Origin: Conoideocrella luteorostrata
Taxonomy: Eukaryota > Ascomycota > Sordariomycetes > Hypocreales > Clavicipitaceae
Direction: 5' to 3'
DNA: 57,055 bases
Assembly (NCBI GenBank): GCA_032433595.1
Contig: JASWJB010000290.1
Coordinates: 1-57,055, forward strand
Part shown: positions 33,501 to 43,810 of the stretch, in pieces
Layout: each line of letters begins with the position of its first letter
How positions within the stretch are numbered: position 1 is the stretch's first letter
Position numbers and translations under genes: made by a program
The notes under the pieces: generated by a model
What the model saw: the letters and a program-made list of their open reading frames with translations, nothing else
Databases searched by the model: none
Told to the model about the DNA's origin: nothing

Positions 33501-35360
33501 ATGACCCTGCCTGATACCATGAGCTTTGAAGAGGGCGCGGCAATTCTCCTCGTCCACACGACAGCGTGGTACGCCCTCGTCAAGTCGGCACGCGCAACAG
33601 CCGGCCAGTCAGTCCTCGTTCACGCTGCTGCAGGCGGTGTCGGCCAGGCAGTCCTCATGCTGGCTCGGCATCTAGGCCTTCAGGTTTTCGCTACGGTTGG
33701 TTCCGAGGAGAAGAAAAAACTTGTACACGAAACCTACGGGGTTCCCAATGACCACATCTTCAACTCACGAGACACCAGCTTTGCCATGGGCGTGAAGCGC
33801 ATAACAAAAGGCCGTGGAGTTGATATTGTTGTCAATTCGCTTGCTGGGGAAGCTCTTCGGCAGTCTTGGAACTGCCTAGCACCCTTTGGCACCTTTGTTG
33901 AGCTTGGCATGAAGGATATCTTGGACAACGCACGCCTGGACATGAAACCCTTCCTACAAGACGCCACGTTTGTCTTCTTCAACTTGAACCGCGTCCAAAA
34001 GGAGCGGCCAGACCTCATGGGAGAGGCTCTCAGAGAGACAATGGCCCTTGTACGCTCCGGCGCTCTCAAGCCCGCGATACCACTCACCTCGTATCCAGCT
34101 TCTCAAGTGGAAACGGCATTCCGCCAGATTCAAACTGGTCAGCACTTGGGGAAGCTTGTGTTGACGTTCCAGGCGGGAAATGTTATCCCCGTCGTCAGAT
34201 CAGACCTCAGCCTGAGTGACTCGGGTACATACCTCCTCGTCGGAGGACTCGGCGGCTTGGGTCGTAGTCTTGCGCGGCTCTTGGTGCAGCTTGGGGCGCG
34301 CCGCCTGTGCTTCCTCTCTCGATCCGGCGCAACAAGCAATGAGGCGCGCGCCCTCGTCAAGGACCTCGAGTTGCAGCATCGAGTACGCGTCCTCGTCTGC
34401 AAAGGGGACGTGTCCGACGTCAATACCGTGGCTCGCGTCGTCCAGCAATGCAGAAGGGCTCTGGGACCCATCCGGGGCGTCATTCAGTGCGCCATGGTCC
34501 TCCGCGACGGTCTTTTTGAGAGGTTGACTCACGATCAGTGGACCGAAAGCACGCAGCCTAAGGTGCAGGGCACGTGGAACCTGCATGAGCAGATCCCATC
34601 GTCCGACTTCTTCATCATACTGAGTTCCTTTTCCGGTATCTTTGGAAGCCGTGGGCAGAGCAATTACGCCGCTGCGGGTGCGTACGAGGATGCCATGGCA
34701 TACTATCGAGAGTCTCTGGGGCAGAGGGCTGTCACGATCGACTTGGGCATCATGCGTGACGTGGGTGTTCTCGCTGAGAACGGCATCACGGACTACCTTC
34801 GCGAGTGGGAAGAACCGTTTGGAATCCGTGAGCCTGAGTTCCATGCGCTCATCAAGTCAGCCATTGTGTCGACGACGCGGCCCCTAACTGACCGCCCCGG
34901 GGTGCAGATCCTAACGGGCCTGGCCACAGCCCGCTCTGTGCAAGCAGCCGGTGTCAGCACACCGTTCTATTTTGATGATGTTCGTTTCTCGATCCTTGCC
35001 GAGACACGTACCTCGGCTGGTGAATTGTCTGCATTTGGGCCTGGTGACGCCGATGCCGGTAAAATTTCTGTGCGGACGCGTCTTTCCCAGGCTCAATCCA
35101 TGGCTGAAGCAGCCGCTGCCGTCCAAACCGTACTTCTCGAGCGCGTGGCAAGGACCCTGCAGAGCTCCGCGTCGGAAATCGATCCCTCCCGCCCACTGCA
35201 CTCGTACGGTGTAGATTCCTTGGTAGCTGTGGAAACAGTCAAGTGGATATTTAAGACCCTGGACGCTAAAATGACGGTGTTCGATGTTCTCTCCAACGTG
35301 CCTATCATGGCGCTGTGTGAGAAGATTGCTTCTACGTCTACTTTAGTGAAACTGAAGTAG
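27528..35360 (+). CDS. Highly reducing polyketide synthase, KS-AT-DH-(psi)MT-ER-KR-ACP (5 exons, 2512 aa)
   Basis: Exons are 27528-27642, 27717-31828, 31900-32315, 32401-33258 and 33323-35360. All introns are GT-AG, 64-85 bp, and the frame is kept. The start [20 protein letters not shown] leads straight into the KS. KS Cys is ~179 (VNTACSSSL), with EAHGTGTQ and [10 protein letters not shown] has GHSSGE, Ser ~659. DH has His ~978 ([11 protein letters not shown]) and Asp ~1177 (HPGTLDAIF). At ~1400-1560 a methyltransferase-like stretch lacks the glycine-rich SAM motif: ILELSLDSV stands where ILEIGxGxG is expected. ER has [10 protein letters not shown] and AAGGVGQ (~1938-1942). KR has GGLGGLG (~2141) and Tyr ~2282 (SNYAAAGAY). 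ACP has GVDSL, Ser ~2465. All reductive domains look intact, the methyltransferase does not. It likely makes the unmethylated reduced starter for the NR-PKS. Confidence 0.94.
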
Positions 35361-36056
35361 TCTGTTTGTCTGACGTTATTTGCGTGCTCTTTTTTGGTAA
35401 CAGTGTATTTTCGTGTTCTACAGATACACCTCGGGTACTTTAGCAATGGATATTGTTTCATATTATATAGAAGAGGGTTTGATTATAAGAAGAATTGGCT
35501 GTAAGATTCATATCCATATTGCATGTCTCTAGATGGAACAAATTTATTAAAAGATTAATATTGAAGGAGCTGATGTTGGAGAAATGAGGACGTTGGACTT
35601 TCGGCTTTCGATATGCACGAGTTATGTGTGTATATGTATATGAAACAACATCAGTATATCTTCTGCTGCCGATTTCCACTGTTGAGAGTTGCTACTAAAC
35701 GCTCAAGAAGGCGTATAACACAACAAGATAGTCCCCAATAATCGTTTTCAACCAGAGATATCACTTACAAGAATAATAAATAGACCATGAGAGCTGTCGG
35801 ATAAGATAAGCTTTAATTATATCTTGCTGAATTGAACAGAAGACAGCAGCGCTGAGGGTGCTTCACAAGGAACAACAGCAGAGAATGTAAGATAAAAACG
35901 TGTATGATTGATTTATTGTATGCTCCACTACACCGAAATACCATTTTGTAGGAGCTCTCAGTTGCCCAGGTGATAGCCACCGCTCTGTATGCGCCATGCA
36001 GCATCCTAAAAAAAAAATAATACGTCGGCAGAATACGAGTTGAATTTATATTCGAG
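35361..36056. other. Convergent intergenic region with an LTR-end fragment
   Basis: This AT-rich region lies between the 3' ends of the reducing PKS and the DUF2306 gene. At about 35660-35725, 'ccgatttccactgttgagag' ... 'cgtataacacaaca' matches (inverted) the 5' end of the TGTTGCG LTR family at 43522. No gene is supported. Confidence 0.4.
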
Positions 36057-37277
36057 CTAAATTCTGCTATTAGAGTTGATAAATTTCGAAGTAAAAAACA
36101 CGTAAATCATGTACGATGAAAACAAACCAGCAATCCATGCTCCCGTAATTGTGTTCGGTCCAAGAGCTTCAACAGAACAATAAAAAATATCGCGGCTAAT
36201 GTAGTATACCAGAACACCCCAAAAAGGTCCGCTAATTAATCCATTCCGATATGTTGTCCATGCTGTGTAAGCGGCCACGTCTCCACGATTGCTCGCAGTT
36301 TGGGCAAAAAATGTAAAGCTTCCAGCTTGGAAAATCCATTGTGGGCCAACTGCTAAATGAAATGCCATTGGATAAGATCCTTTTTTAAAATCAGGCAACT
36401 TCTGTATCAAGAAGATCAGACTTAGCAGACTAGATCCTAGCACAGCTCGACGGAATTTTGGGCTGATGAGGAACGGACTCGTAGGCCGTCGTTGGCGTGT
36501 TCGAAGATAGAACATTGGCCCAGTGATCAAAAATGGACCACTGAATATTGCAGAGTACAGATTGATGACGTATTTTGATTCAGACCAAAATTGACCAAGC
36601 ACGAGCCAGCAGACTCTCAGTACAGGGGCTGACAGCATCAGTGAGTAGTTCAATGCCATGAATTCTCGATGTGACCCAATGTCGCGTTTCGAAATGGCAA
36701 ACATGGCACAAGCCATGCTCGTGAACACACCAACGGACAACATGGACAATATCAAGGCAAAAGTCTCGCCAGAGAAGACTTCTTTCGTCGGCATGGTATC
36801 CATTAGAAAAGTGCAGGATGACAAGGTAATAATCATGGCGCATAGGAAGTATATCCGCCCGAGGTACCTATGGACCACGGGACATTTAAATTGCAGGGTT
36901 GAGTTGAATTGACACAAGCCAACAACGATGGCAATTGTGCCTGCGATCGTATGGGAAAGCATAGAGTGAAAGTTGCGTAAAAGCACGAAAGCTTGGTCGT
37001 TGGTACCGGAACCGTTTCCATAAGCAAATTCTTTGGACACAAGAATAGCCATTACTTTGGAGCTCCAATTGGACATGTTTGCAGGGTCAAGTGAGAGGAA
37101 GTATGTGAAAGATAACGGCGCAAATAGAAGGACCATTATAGTAATCATGATATGAAAGGTTTTGTCGCACGCCCAGCCACAGTCGACACCGTGCTTCCCA
37201 GCATTGAGTCGTCCTCCATGTTGCTCCATGGCCTTTAAGTTGGCGATTCTAACCTGGGAAAAAACTGCTTGCAGCAT
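36057..37277 (-). CDS. DUF2306-type multi-pass membrane protein (406 aa, single exon)
   Basis: The frame opens with ATG at 37277 and needs no intron. At least seven hydrophobic segments are visible, the first being FHIMITIMVLLFAPLSFTYF. The stretch HSMLSHTIAGTIAIVVGLCQF, then CPVVHRYLGRIYF, matches the DUF2306 core (His-rich helix, then HRxxGRxY). The conserved histidines suggest a metal or heme-binding membrane role, but the family has no established function. The gene is convergent with the reducing PKS, about 0.7 kb beyond its stop. It could be the cluster border or the first gene outside. Codon and base use are more AT-rich than in the PKS genes, which argues weakly for an outside gene. 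Confidence 0.75.
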   Translation of the reverse strand: MLQAVFSQVRIANLKAMEQHGGRLNAGKHGVDCGWACDKTFHIMITIMVLLFAPLSFTYFLSLDPANMSNWSSKVMAILVSKEFAYGNGSGTNDQAFVLLRNFHSMLSHTIAGTIAIVVGLCQFNSTLQFKCPVVHRYLGRIYFLCAMIITLSSCTFLMDTMPTKEVFSGETFALILSMLSVGVFTSMACAMFAISKRDIGSHREFMALNYSLMLSAPVLRVCWLVLGQFWSESKYVINLYSAIFSGPFLITGPMFYLRTRQRRPTSPFLISPKFRRAVLGSSLLSLIFLIQKLPDFKKGSYPMAFHLAVGPQWIFQAGSFTFFAQTASNRGDVAAYTAWTTYRNGLISGPFWGVLVYYISRDIFYCSVEALGPNTITGAWIAGLFSSYMIYVFFTSKFINSNSRI

Positions 37278-37679
37278 CCTTGAATGATATTAACGGAAGT
37301 ACTGTATGGGAGATATAGTAAGCTAGATTGCGGCTCGTAGAAAGGCGGAAAGATGACCATTTTGTATCGGTTGATACGACCCACCTTCAGCTTTCGAACT
37401 TGGGCTACAGCTCGACAACGTATTAAACCTCGTGCTTCTATAGCTACTTGGCTAATATACGTTAGCTACTCGACATAGCAAATATTAATTTCCGAGGCAA
37501 GCTGTAATGTCTGTAGTAGTTCCGCTCCTAGGGTTCACATGCTGAACATTATCTTTCCTCCGTTCAACCGAGGCACAAGGATAAGTACTTGTTTCATTTG
37601 CATCAAACCTGTCACTCCACAAGGGTTGGTTGGGTTAATACTAAATCACATGTGGCTGGAAACGGTGCATGTTTTTAGC

Positions 37680-37963
37680 TGTAACGGCCCAAGCATATCA
37701 ATAACCGATTAGGCGACTACTATGAGTATCCAAAGCTGAGAAGGAAAAACAGAAAGAGAGCTTCAGGAGTCCCCCTGAAAACCCTAGAAGTGAAGACTAT
37801 CAAACTTTGCCGAGGCAACTTGTGGGTCGACGGCTGAATGTGGAGAAGAGAACAAGTCAAGGTGGAAGGCTCAATATCGCCGTATAAATATCGTGGCCGA
37901 AAGGTGACCACGTGACCTGCTCCGTGCTTCATATTGTGCTTGACGAAGGGATGGATTCCAACA
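37680..37963 (-). repeat. LTR-like fragment (minus orientation)
   Basis: Reading minus from 37963, the segment starts TGTTGGAATCC, contains 'ggtcacgtggtcacctttcg' and the TATA-like 'gatatttatacggcgatat', and ends with GGGCCGTTACA at 37680. Its middle matches 1820-2021, 53739-53948 and 55590-55808. Its end resembles the terminus of the repeat at 23290-23516. Boundaries may belong to two nested elements. Confidence 0.5.
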
Positions 37964-38010
37964 GTTTATGCTCTCTATAACAGGTTATGTAGTGTTTTTT
38001 GGTTGCCTCT

Positions 38011-38450
38011 TGTTACGACCCTGTGTTGTTGAGACGAGAATTGTCGGCGTGATGGCCCGCGCAGCGCTTGAAAGCCTTTGGATTTTGCCGCACCGTGGTT
38101 TCGCTTTTTGCAGGACCTTTTGCAAGGCTTGTACATGTACACACGCTAATGACATAGAGGGTTCGTTTGCTACATGCCTGCGTGTGTGTGCGGTCCCGGT
38201 CCAACCAACAATAGGGGCTCGCGCGCAACTCGACACCCAGCGCACCAATCGGCACGAAACCTGGCGCAAACGATGCAGAAAAGCCCAGCGCATACATTGC
38301 AAATACAATACAGGCAAAAGCAGCGCACAAAATCCCGGCGGGATGGGTGGCTTTTTGCCCAGGTTATGAGCAGAAAAGGGAGAAGACTGTGAGCATGAAA
38401 AGGAGGACCGTGGGCTGTCTTGTTAAGACTAAGACAGCTCTTCTAGTATT
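38011..38450 (+). repeat. Dispersed ~400-bp repeat, copy B
   Basis: It starts near TGTTACGACCCTGTG and from 38045 matches 8960-9415 in order and orientation. It is more AT-shifted than copy A. Frames on the minus strand (for example TCTSLAKGPAKSETT) parallel those in copy A (QALHKASQKVLQKAKPHHGK) and are likely spurious. No mobility gene is present. Confidence 0.6.
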
Positions 38451-39553
38451 TACTCTACTTGTAGTATAGAGCAACTACTAAAGAATTTATTCAATTTGAA
38501 TCAATCTATTCCTGTCGATTGCCGCTGTTGCAAATTGCTCCCTCATACATATGAAGTCACATAACGCAACAGTAATATCTGCTAACATAAATGTAGGCTA
38601 CGTTTATCCTTGGACCAATCACAGCCGTCACAATAGGGTTATGGTTATAATGCTTATACTAAGAATTAGTAAACTCCCGAAGTATCTATATAATTATTAG
38701 GTGCCAACGCTTCGGTAATAACCTTCTATTTATAACTATATTTAGGGGATCGCCTATAACAAAGACTCTTCCCTCGAAATACCAGAGGCTTACTATATTA
38801 GTTACCTTACAGGATGTATTATGTTCTATGTACCTAATTACTAGAGCTGTTGTGCTAAACCGCAGAACTTGGCTAGTGTTATAGTTGCGTAGAGTTCGCT
38901 ATGTAGGTGGGGTACAGCCGCCTCACATTAGGTGCACGATATTAGCCACAATTTTTCAGTGCATGGTCCGTGCATATTCTTAATACAGAGGGTGAGGGCG
39001 GACAAAGGTTTCGGTCTCGACAGTATAGCTAAGCTTTAATATATAATTAGTTCTTTAAAGAACTAGCATGTAGTGTTAATTCTCTAGTAACACGTAACGC
39101 GTTATAAATTCCTGCCTGTAAGTACTTTTTTTCTTATCTTATTAATTATTAGGGGGTGAACCAGGGATAGAACTAATCTTACTAGGGCAGAGGAAATAGA
39201 GTGTGTTTCCACGCATAAGGGATATATCCTGGCGTATTTTAGGGAAATAAGGCCCATTTTCTTTTGTAAAAGCAACAGGGAGTCCTTGGCAGGTTGTGAT
39301 TAGCGTAGAAGTGGAAACGAGCCCCATTTCTGCAGACACTAATAGAGTGGTAAAGTTGAAAGAGTTTGCTGTTTTACTTTCCACCCGGGTGCTAGCAAGC
39401 CAATAATAAATGTATTGGGAGGAAAAGGAGCTTACTAAAGACGGGATTGTTCAACAGATTGTAAGTACACGATACTATAACAGGAAGCCTTTGACTTAGA
39501 AGGCAACCAGCGCCTACCCAAGCAAAGACCCAATGACTTGGATACCCGAGTAA
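38451..39553. other. AT-rich intergenic region, no gene recognised
   Basis: The region is strongly TpA-rich with many in-frame stops on both strands, as in decayed repeat DNA. An inverted end of the TGTTGCG LTR family lies at 38480-38570 ('gattgccgctgttgcaaatt'). A perfect 18-bp palindrome TAGTTCTTTAAAGAACTA is at 39048-39065. An 80-codon minus frame at 39142-39384 (SAEMGLVSTSTLITTCQGLP) is possibly a transposon remnant but is not recognised. Confidence 0.4.
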
Positions 39554-40007
39554 CTACTCCTTTGAACCATCTTCCTTGGCTGGCTTGTTCTTCTCAGCCA
39601 GCTTCTTGTCCTTCCCAGGATCCTCTTTACCAGCATCTGGCTTCTCGGCAGGAGCCTTGCCTTTGCCTCCTTTGCCCCCACCAACCGCATCAAAGAGGGC
39701 AGCGTGAACACTCCGATGCGCCTCACGGGCAGGATTGTTCTGGTCGGCAGGAATGGGGACCTTGGCGCCCGCTGGGTTGGCGACGTATTTGAAGTGGTCG
39801 GACAGAATGGTGCCTAAGCCGCCACCGCCCGCGGCGGCGCGCTTCTGCATGTCTTTGGGAGTGACTGGGTTGTAATGTATGAGCCATTGAGCAAGAAGGG
39901 TTATAGAAGAGTTGCGTCTTGATACCTTTGTCAATGGGCTGTGCCAAGCTGGAGCGGACTTGGGTTGCCGTGAGGGCAAAAAAAACTGAAGCTAGAGTGA
40001 AGCGCAT
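39554..40007 (-). CDS. Small secreted Gly/Lys-rich protein (2 exons, 126 aa)
   Basis: Exons are 40007-39926 and 39852-39554, joined over a 73-bp GT-AG intron in phase 1. The N-terminus MRFTLASVFFALTATQVRSS is a good signal peptide with likely cleavage after about residue 22. QPIDKDMQKRAA follows, with a possible KR processing site. The middle is GGGGLGTILSDHF. The last ~45 residues are very rich in Lys, Gly, Pro, Asp and Glu (GKGGKGKAPAEKPD), suggesting disorder. There are no cysteines in the mature part. It resembles fungal secreted low-complexity proteins or candidate effectors, and no family is recognised. The spliced model explains both overlapping open frames, which supports it. Confidence 0.6.
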
Positions 40008-40633
40008 AGCGAAGTTTAGATAGAATATAAATCTAAACAAATAATAAGTTGCGAAGTGCTTTTGTATTAAACTTCTTTTAAAGGCTAAATGAATCCAATG
40101 TAGAAAAACGCTGATGAGCTTGTGATGATAAACTATCTTCTTCGTTGTAAATACAGTGAAACTTATATACAAAGCGAATAGAGAAAGCATGCTTCCATTT
40201 CCTATAATAAGTGCCGGTTGTACAATCCTGCATCTCCACTTATTGCCGGTCATCTCTCCCGGACCATGGTGATGCCGGTTGGGCAGCCACCCCGGGTCTC
40301 GCTTAGGGCAGTCTGTTGCATGCATGACACCGCGAGCCCTGGCAACTGAAACAGGAACCATCTACTTCTTCATTGAACGGGGTGTCCAAGCTGTACTGCG
40401 ACAGCCGAGGTTGGCTAGACCAATCCGCTGCCATGATATGGCTTCGTTGAAACATTAGTCGATAGCTGAACCGAATCACGCTGTTCACTGCCCAAACTTG
40501 CTTATGCCATATCTGAAGCCTTGAAATATGGACAGGGCGATTCGATGCGATGGGGTGGTTAAACTGGGTCCCAAAAGTCTGCAAACGCCGCCACCTAACG
40601 CGGGCGCATCGCGACGAAGCTTCAACACACATC

Positions 40634-40927
40634 TGTTGAGACTAGAGATGCTCGTCAGGACGATCAGTACCGCGAATAGCTAGGAAGGTCACAAGGCATT
40701 ATCACAAGGCCTGATCACAGGGTCAAGCCACAAGGTTAAGTCTAAGTCATAAGGTCACAAAATTACGAGGATACAAGGCCTGAATAGTAACATAAAGATG
40801 TGACTTTAAGGCTCTTCAAGAAGTCTAAGAGTCATCACTAGTATTCAATTAATTCAATTCAATCTTTCTATTCCTATTCAATTTCCACTGCTCACGACTT
40901 GCTGAAAGTGCTCATAGCGTGAAAACA
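40634..40927 (-). repeat. Solo LTR, TGTTGCG...CTCAACA family (minus)
   Basis: The plus strand starts TGTTGAGACTAGAGATGCTC, the reverse complement of the family 3' end, and ends 'gctcatagcgtgaaaaca'. The flanks ACATC (left) and TCATC (right) match at four of five bases, a plausible decayed target duplication. It is the same family as 43522-43810 and 11105-11166. Confidence 0.55.
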
Positions 40928-41865
40928 TCATCTTCAAATGCGAATAACTGTACCACATGATGCCTGGATTGCGTGCCTTTGGCACAGAACTATCAGTCAA
41001 TCAGCCCCAAGGTCAGGAATATATTCCGGTTCAAAAAACTGCTGTGGTCAGTGAGTTATCTAGGGGCAAAGGCTGTCACGCTGTATTTCATGAGTCTAAC
41101 ACTACTCCTTTCGGATAAGAGGTCTTTAGTGCTGACTAGAACCGGAAGAATTTGGTGAAGCTAATAGAACAAGCTGACAATGCTCGGAATGCTCGGAATA
41201 GTAACCAGAGGCAGGAAGGAAAGCAAGCATAAAAGGAAGCATTGTGGAAAAAATTAGAACGGCAACATAATCAATCATTAATAAATTAAAAGTGCTCTAG
41301 TTCTTGTTAAAAGTACTGTGTGGGTGGAATAGATCCTCTAGACCAATTTAGTCAGAAGAAATATTATACTTATAAGTAGTGGCATTGGGACCTCAACAGA
41401 ATAAGGCATCGAGCAGTTAAGAATTTATAAAGTTTTTGCCCCAAAGTCTTATTAAATGTGTTGAGTGTATTATATCTATATTTAATATATTTATTTAAAG
41501 TGGTCAGCGACTCAATAATCAACGAGTAAGCTGTTAGACTATTTGATCTCGGCAAGAGAGAGGTCACTAAAATTACGGAAGGTCTCTGTGTAAGCCTTTC
41601 ACGAATCGTACGGAGCGTTGCTGGGTGTGTGTTACACTCTAGCACACGTGAGTGTTAGGTGTACCTTTTGGGTCAACTAAATACCTAGCTAATAATAGCT
41701 AGTAAGTTGTAGTGCTATTAGATTATTGTCTTTAATAAATAATTAAATTATGCCTATATTGTTATAGTGTTTAGCTAGAGTATGTGCCATCATAAGGATT
41801 GTTTGCGCTAAGAATAATTAATTTTCTCTATAGGCAAAGTAGTCTAGTTATGTCTAGAGAGAAAG
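40928..41865. other. Intergenic, AT-rich, no gene recognised
   Basis: Short open frames at 40973-41158 (plus) and 41370-41645 (minus) show no domain and have AT-rich composition like decayed DNA. No repeat boundary is recognised inside this stretch. Confidence 0.35.
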
Positions 41866-42058
41866 TGTTGGAATATCCCGCCAAGGCATGCGGGCAGGCA
41901 TGTAGTCACCATGGCGCCCCTCTTATATACGGCGGGGCATAGATATTCTTCTTCTTCTTCTCTTTCTTTCCTAGACAGACGTAATGAATTGAATACTCTG
42001 TTTATTGTTTTGCTTTGCCTTCCAGTACTAGCTACTCCAAGCCCCTATGATTCCCACA
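41866..42058 (+). repeat. Solo LTR, TGTTGGAATATCCCG family, with near-perfect target duplication
   Basis: It starts TGTTGGAATATCCCG and ends CTATGATTCCCACA. The flanks are GAAAG (left) and GAAAT (right), four of five identical. It contains a TATA-like 'cttatatacggcgg' and a CTTCTTCTTCTTCTC tract, as in 962-1163 and 7993-8205. It sits within 125 bp of the 3' end of the enterotoxin-like gene. Confidence 0.65.
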
Positions 42059-42182
42059 GAAATCTAATACCGTTTTAGACGCCAAAGAGCTCTCTATAAT
42101 CAGTGGTGAGGATTTTGGCAGTTTTTCGCGAGTTGAAAGACTTCTATTACCCCGCGGCGACTGGCTCGTACGTCTCTTGAGA

Positions 42183-43022
42183 CTACAAGCTTGTATTCCC
42201 CGTTTTCGACTGACTCAAGGGAAACTTGCCATCCCATCCCACCGGTCCACCATTTTTTTCCATAAACTTAATAGCATACCCCTCTAATGACGTCTCGTTG
42301 AATTTCTCTTTGTTTGTCTCATCGCCGGCGAGCTGCGGCTTACCAGGGCTAGGAGATAGTTCATCGTAATTTCGGTTGTAGTCAGAATTGTTAATACATT
42401 TGAGATCCGGATGGTCTTGTTTGTACAGCTCAATGGTGCCGTACTTCTTGGAGAACTCTATCGCTTCCTTCGTTCGAAAAGAGCGACCCTTTACCTCCAT
42501 CCAACATTCGATTTGATTGTAGAGAATGCCTCCCATTGCCGAAAATTCTTCCTCTAACCCCCACGTCAATTTGAACCCCGATTTGTCCAGATCAATCATG
42601 TTTGGGGTCGCATGAATCTTGTACACCCAACCAGCTCTCGTACTTTTAATCGCGTATAAAAAAGCTACTGCAAAAGATCTTGTAGTGGAGCTATAAGCAG
42701 TGCCGTGACCTCCTACATGATGTTTCTGCAGACTGAAGGTAGCATTAGAGATTGGCTCATTTTCAGTCCGTGGAAGGAATCCGCCTGCAGCTCTTATTTG
42801 CTCTGGGGACTGTGAAGAACCGCGATAGACAGTTTTAGGGAGTACTTGTTGTCGCTTCCGTATAGATTGAGCGTTCGCATCGAACGGTAATCGAAGTGAT
42901 CCGTCAGCACCGAACTTCAAGGGCCGCGAACGGTCATAGCTGTTTGTTGCATTGCTCGGCCATGCGAGCAGACATAGAAGGGCAATCCAGAGGAAAACTG
43001 GCGAAACTTCAGTAGTCTTCAT
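42183..43022 (-). CDS. Secreted heat-labile-enterotoxin-A-like ADP-ribosyltransferase homologue (279 aa)
   Basis: The start is the ATG at 43022, because the open frame upstream of it lacks a signal. Residues ~1-27 form a signal peptide (VSPVFLWIALLCLLAWPSNA). A KR dibasic site near residue 63 could be cut by a Kex2-type protease, releasing the catalytic part, which begins with VYRG (the NAD-binding Arg position). PEQIRAAGGFLPR, an aromatic-Ser-Thr segment (AYSSTTRSF) and a Glu-containing IECWMEV follow, as in the enterotoxin alpha-chain family. The Ser-Thr-Ser element is STT here, and whether both catalytic glutamates are present is unclear. Such proteins are numerous in entomopathogenic and nematophagous Hypocreales and are thought to act on host animals. 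Activity here is unproven. The gene is flanked on both sides by solo LTRs. Confidence 0.8.
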   Translation of the reverse strand: MKTTEVSPVFLWIALLCLLAWPSNATNSYDRSRPLKFGADGSLRLPFDANAQSIRKRQQVLPKTVYRGSSQSPEQIRAAGGFLPRTENEPISNATFSLQKHHVGGHGTAYSSTTRSFAVAFLYAIKSTRAGWVYKIHATPNMIDLDKSGFKLTWGLEEEFSAMGGILYNQIECWMEVKGRSFRTKEAIEFSKKYGTIELYKQDHPDLKCINNSDYNRNYDELSPSPGKPQLAGDETNKEKFNETSLEGYAIKFMEKNGGPVGWDGKFPLSQSKTGNTSL

Positions 43023-43521
43023 CGTATAGAGTCTAAAAAAGATAAGTAAAAGTAAAAGAGAAGAATTGAGATTTCTGGCAATAATGTTTAGGACTCGAAG
43101 ATAATCGCAGAGCAACACCAAATCATGCAGTACTTAAAAGAAATAATGAGGGCAATATATATGTAATTGTTTTCTTAAAGTATAGCTAAAAGCATTATTC
43201 TACCCTCAGACAGCTTCAAGAAGCATTTGCCCTATGATGCCGGTTAATAAAATAGGGGTACTTTATGCGGCTTTGAGTTCTCCATTAAATTCCTGTAGCG
43301 CAAAGAGAATCATCCTTCGAGCTGATGCTGGAGCACTGTAGACGTCGTGACCGGAACAAAATGACTAATTAATGTGCCACGAAGTTTACCGCATGGTCTA
43401 TTCAGCCAAATGCAACAGTTTTAAAGGCTCTTGAAAATGATTCAGAAAGTCTCCATTCAAAGTTTGAGACCCTTGACTCAGTTCAATACATGTGTTACGT
43501 TTTTGTGTGTGGTGCTAAAAT
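43023..43521. promoter_or_regulatory. Upstream region of the enterotoxin-like gene
   Basis: The region is AT-rich with no recognisable gene and presumably contains the promoter of the minus-strand gene. A solo LTR inserted about 500 bp upstream of the start codon bounds it. Confidence 0.3.
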
Positions 43522-43810
43522 TGTTGCGTTGTGAGCCTTCATGAGCATGTAAGAGCAACTTGCAACAGTGGAAATCGGTAGAAGTAGATAGAATTAAATG
43601 GATAGATTGATGATAGGTGGAGATGATTAAACTAATTAATGATTCTGACCTTCCTCGTATGCCCTGAAGTCCTCTTACTTATAGCACCTTTCTTCTTTCC
43701 GGATTTCCGTTAACTCCCTAAAATCCAGTATCTCCGGCATCTCTATTATTCAGCACATCTAGCTAGCTACGGCACTGATCATTCTGACAGGAGCTATTCT
43801 CATCTCAACA
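43522..43810 (+). repeat. Solo LTR with perfect 5-bp target duplication (AAAAT)
   Basis: It starts TGTTGCGTTGTGAGCC and ends TTCTCATCTCAACA, with TGTTG/CAACA inverted termini. It is flanked by AAAAT at 43517-43521 and AAAAT at 43811-43815. The length of 289 bp and the 5-bp duplication are diagnostic of an LTR retrotransposon reduced by recombination. It defines the family seen in pieces at 11105-11166, 35660-35725, 38480-38570, 40634-40927 and 52668-53274. Confidence 0.8.

Noticed and set aside
34200..34844. 214-codon minus-strand open frame inside the reducing PKS
   Set aside because: Fully antisense to the ER-KR coding region. Antisense frames of GC-rich PKS genes are commonly open.
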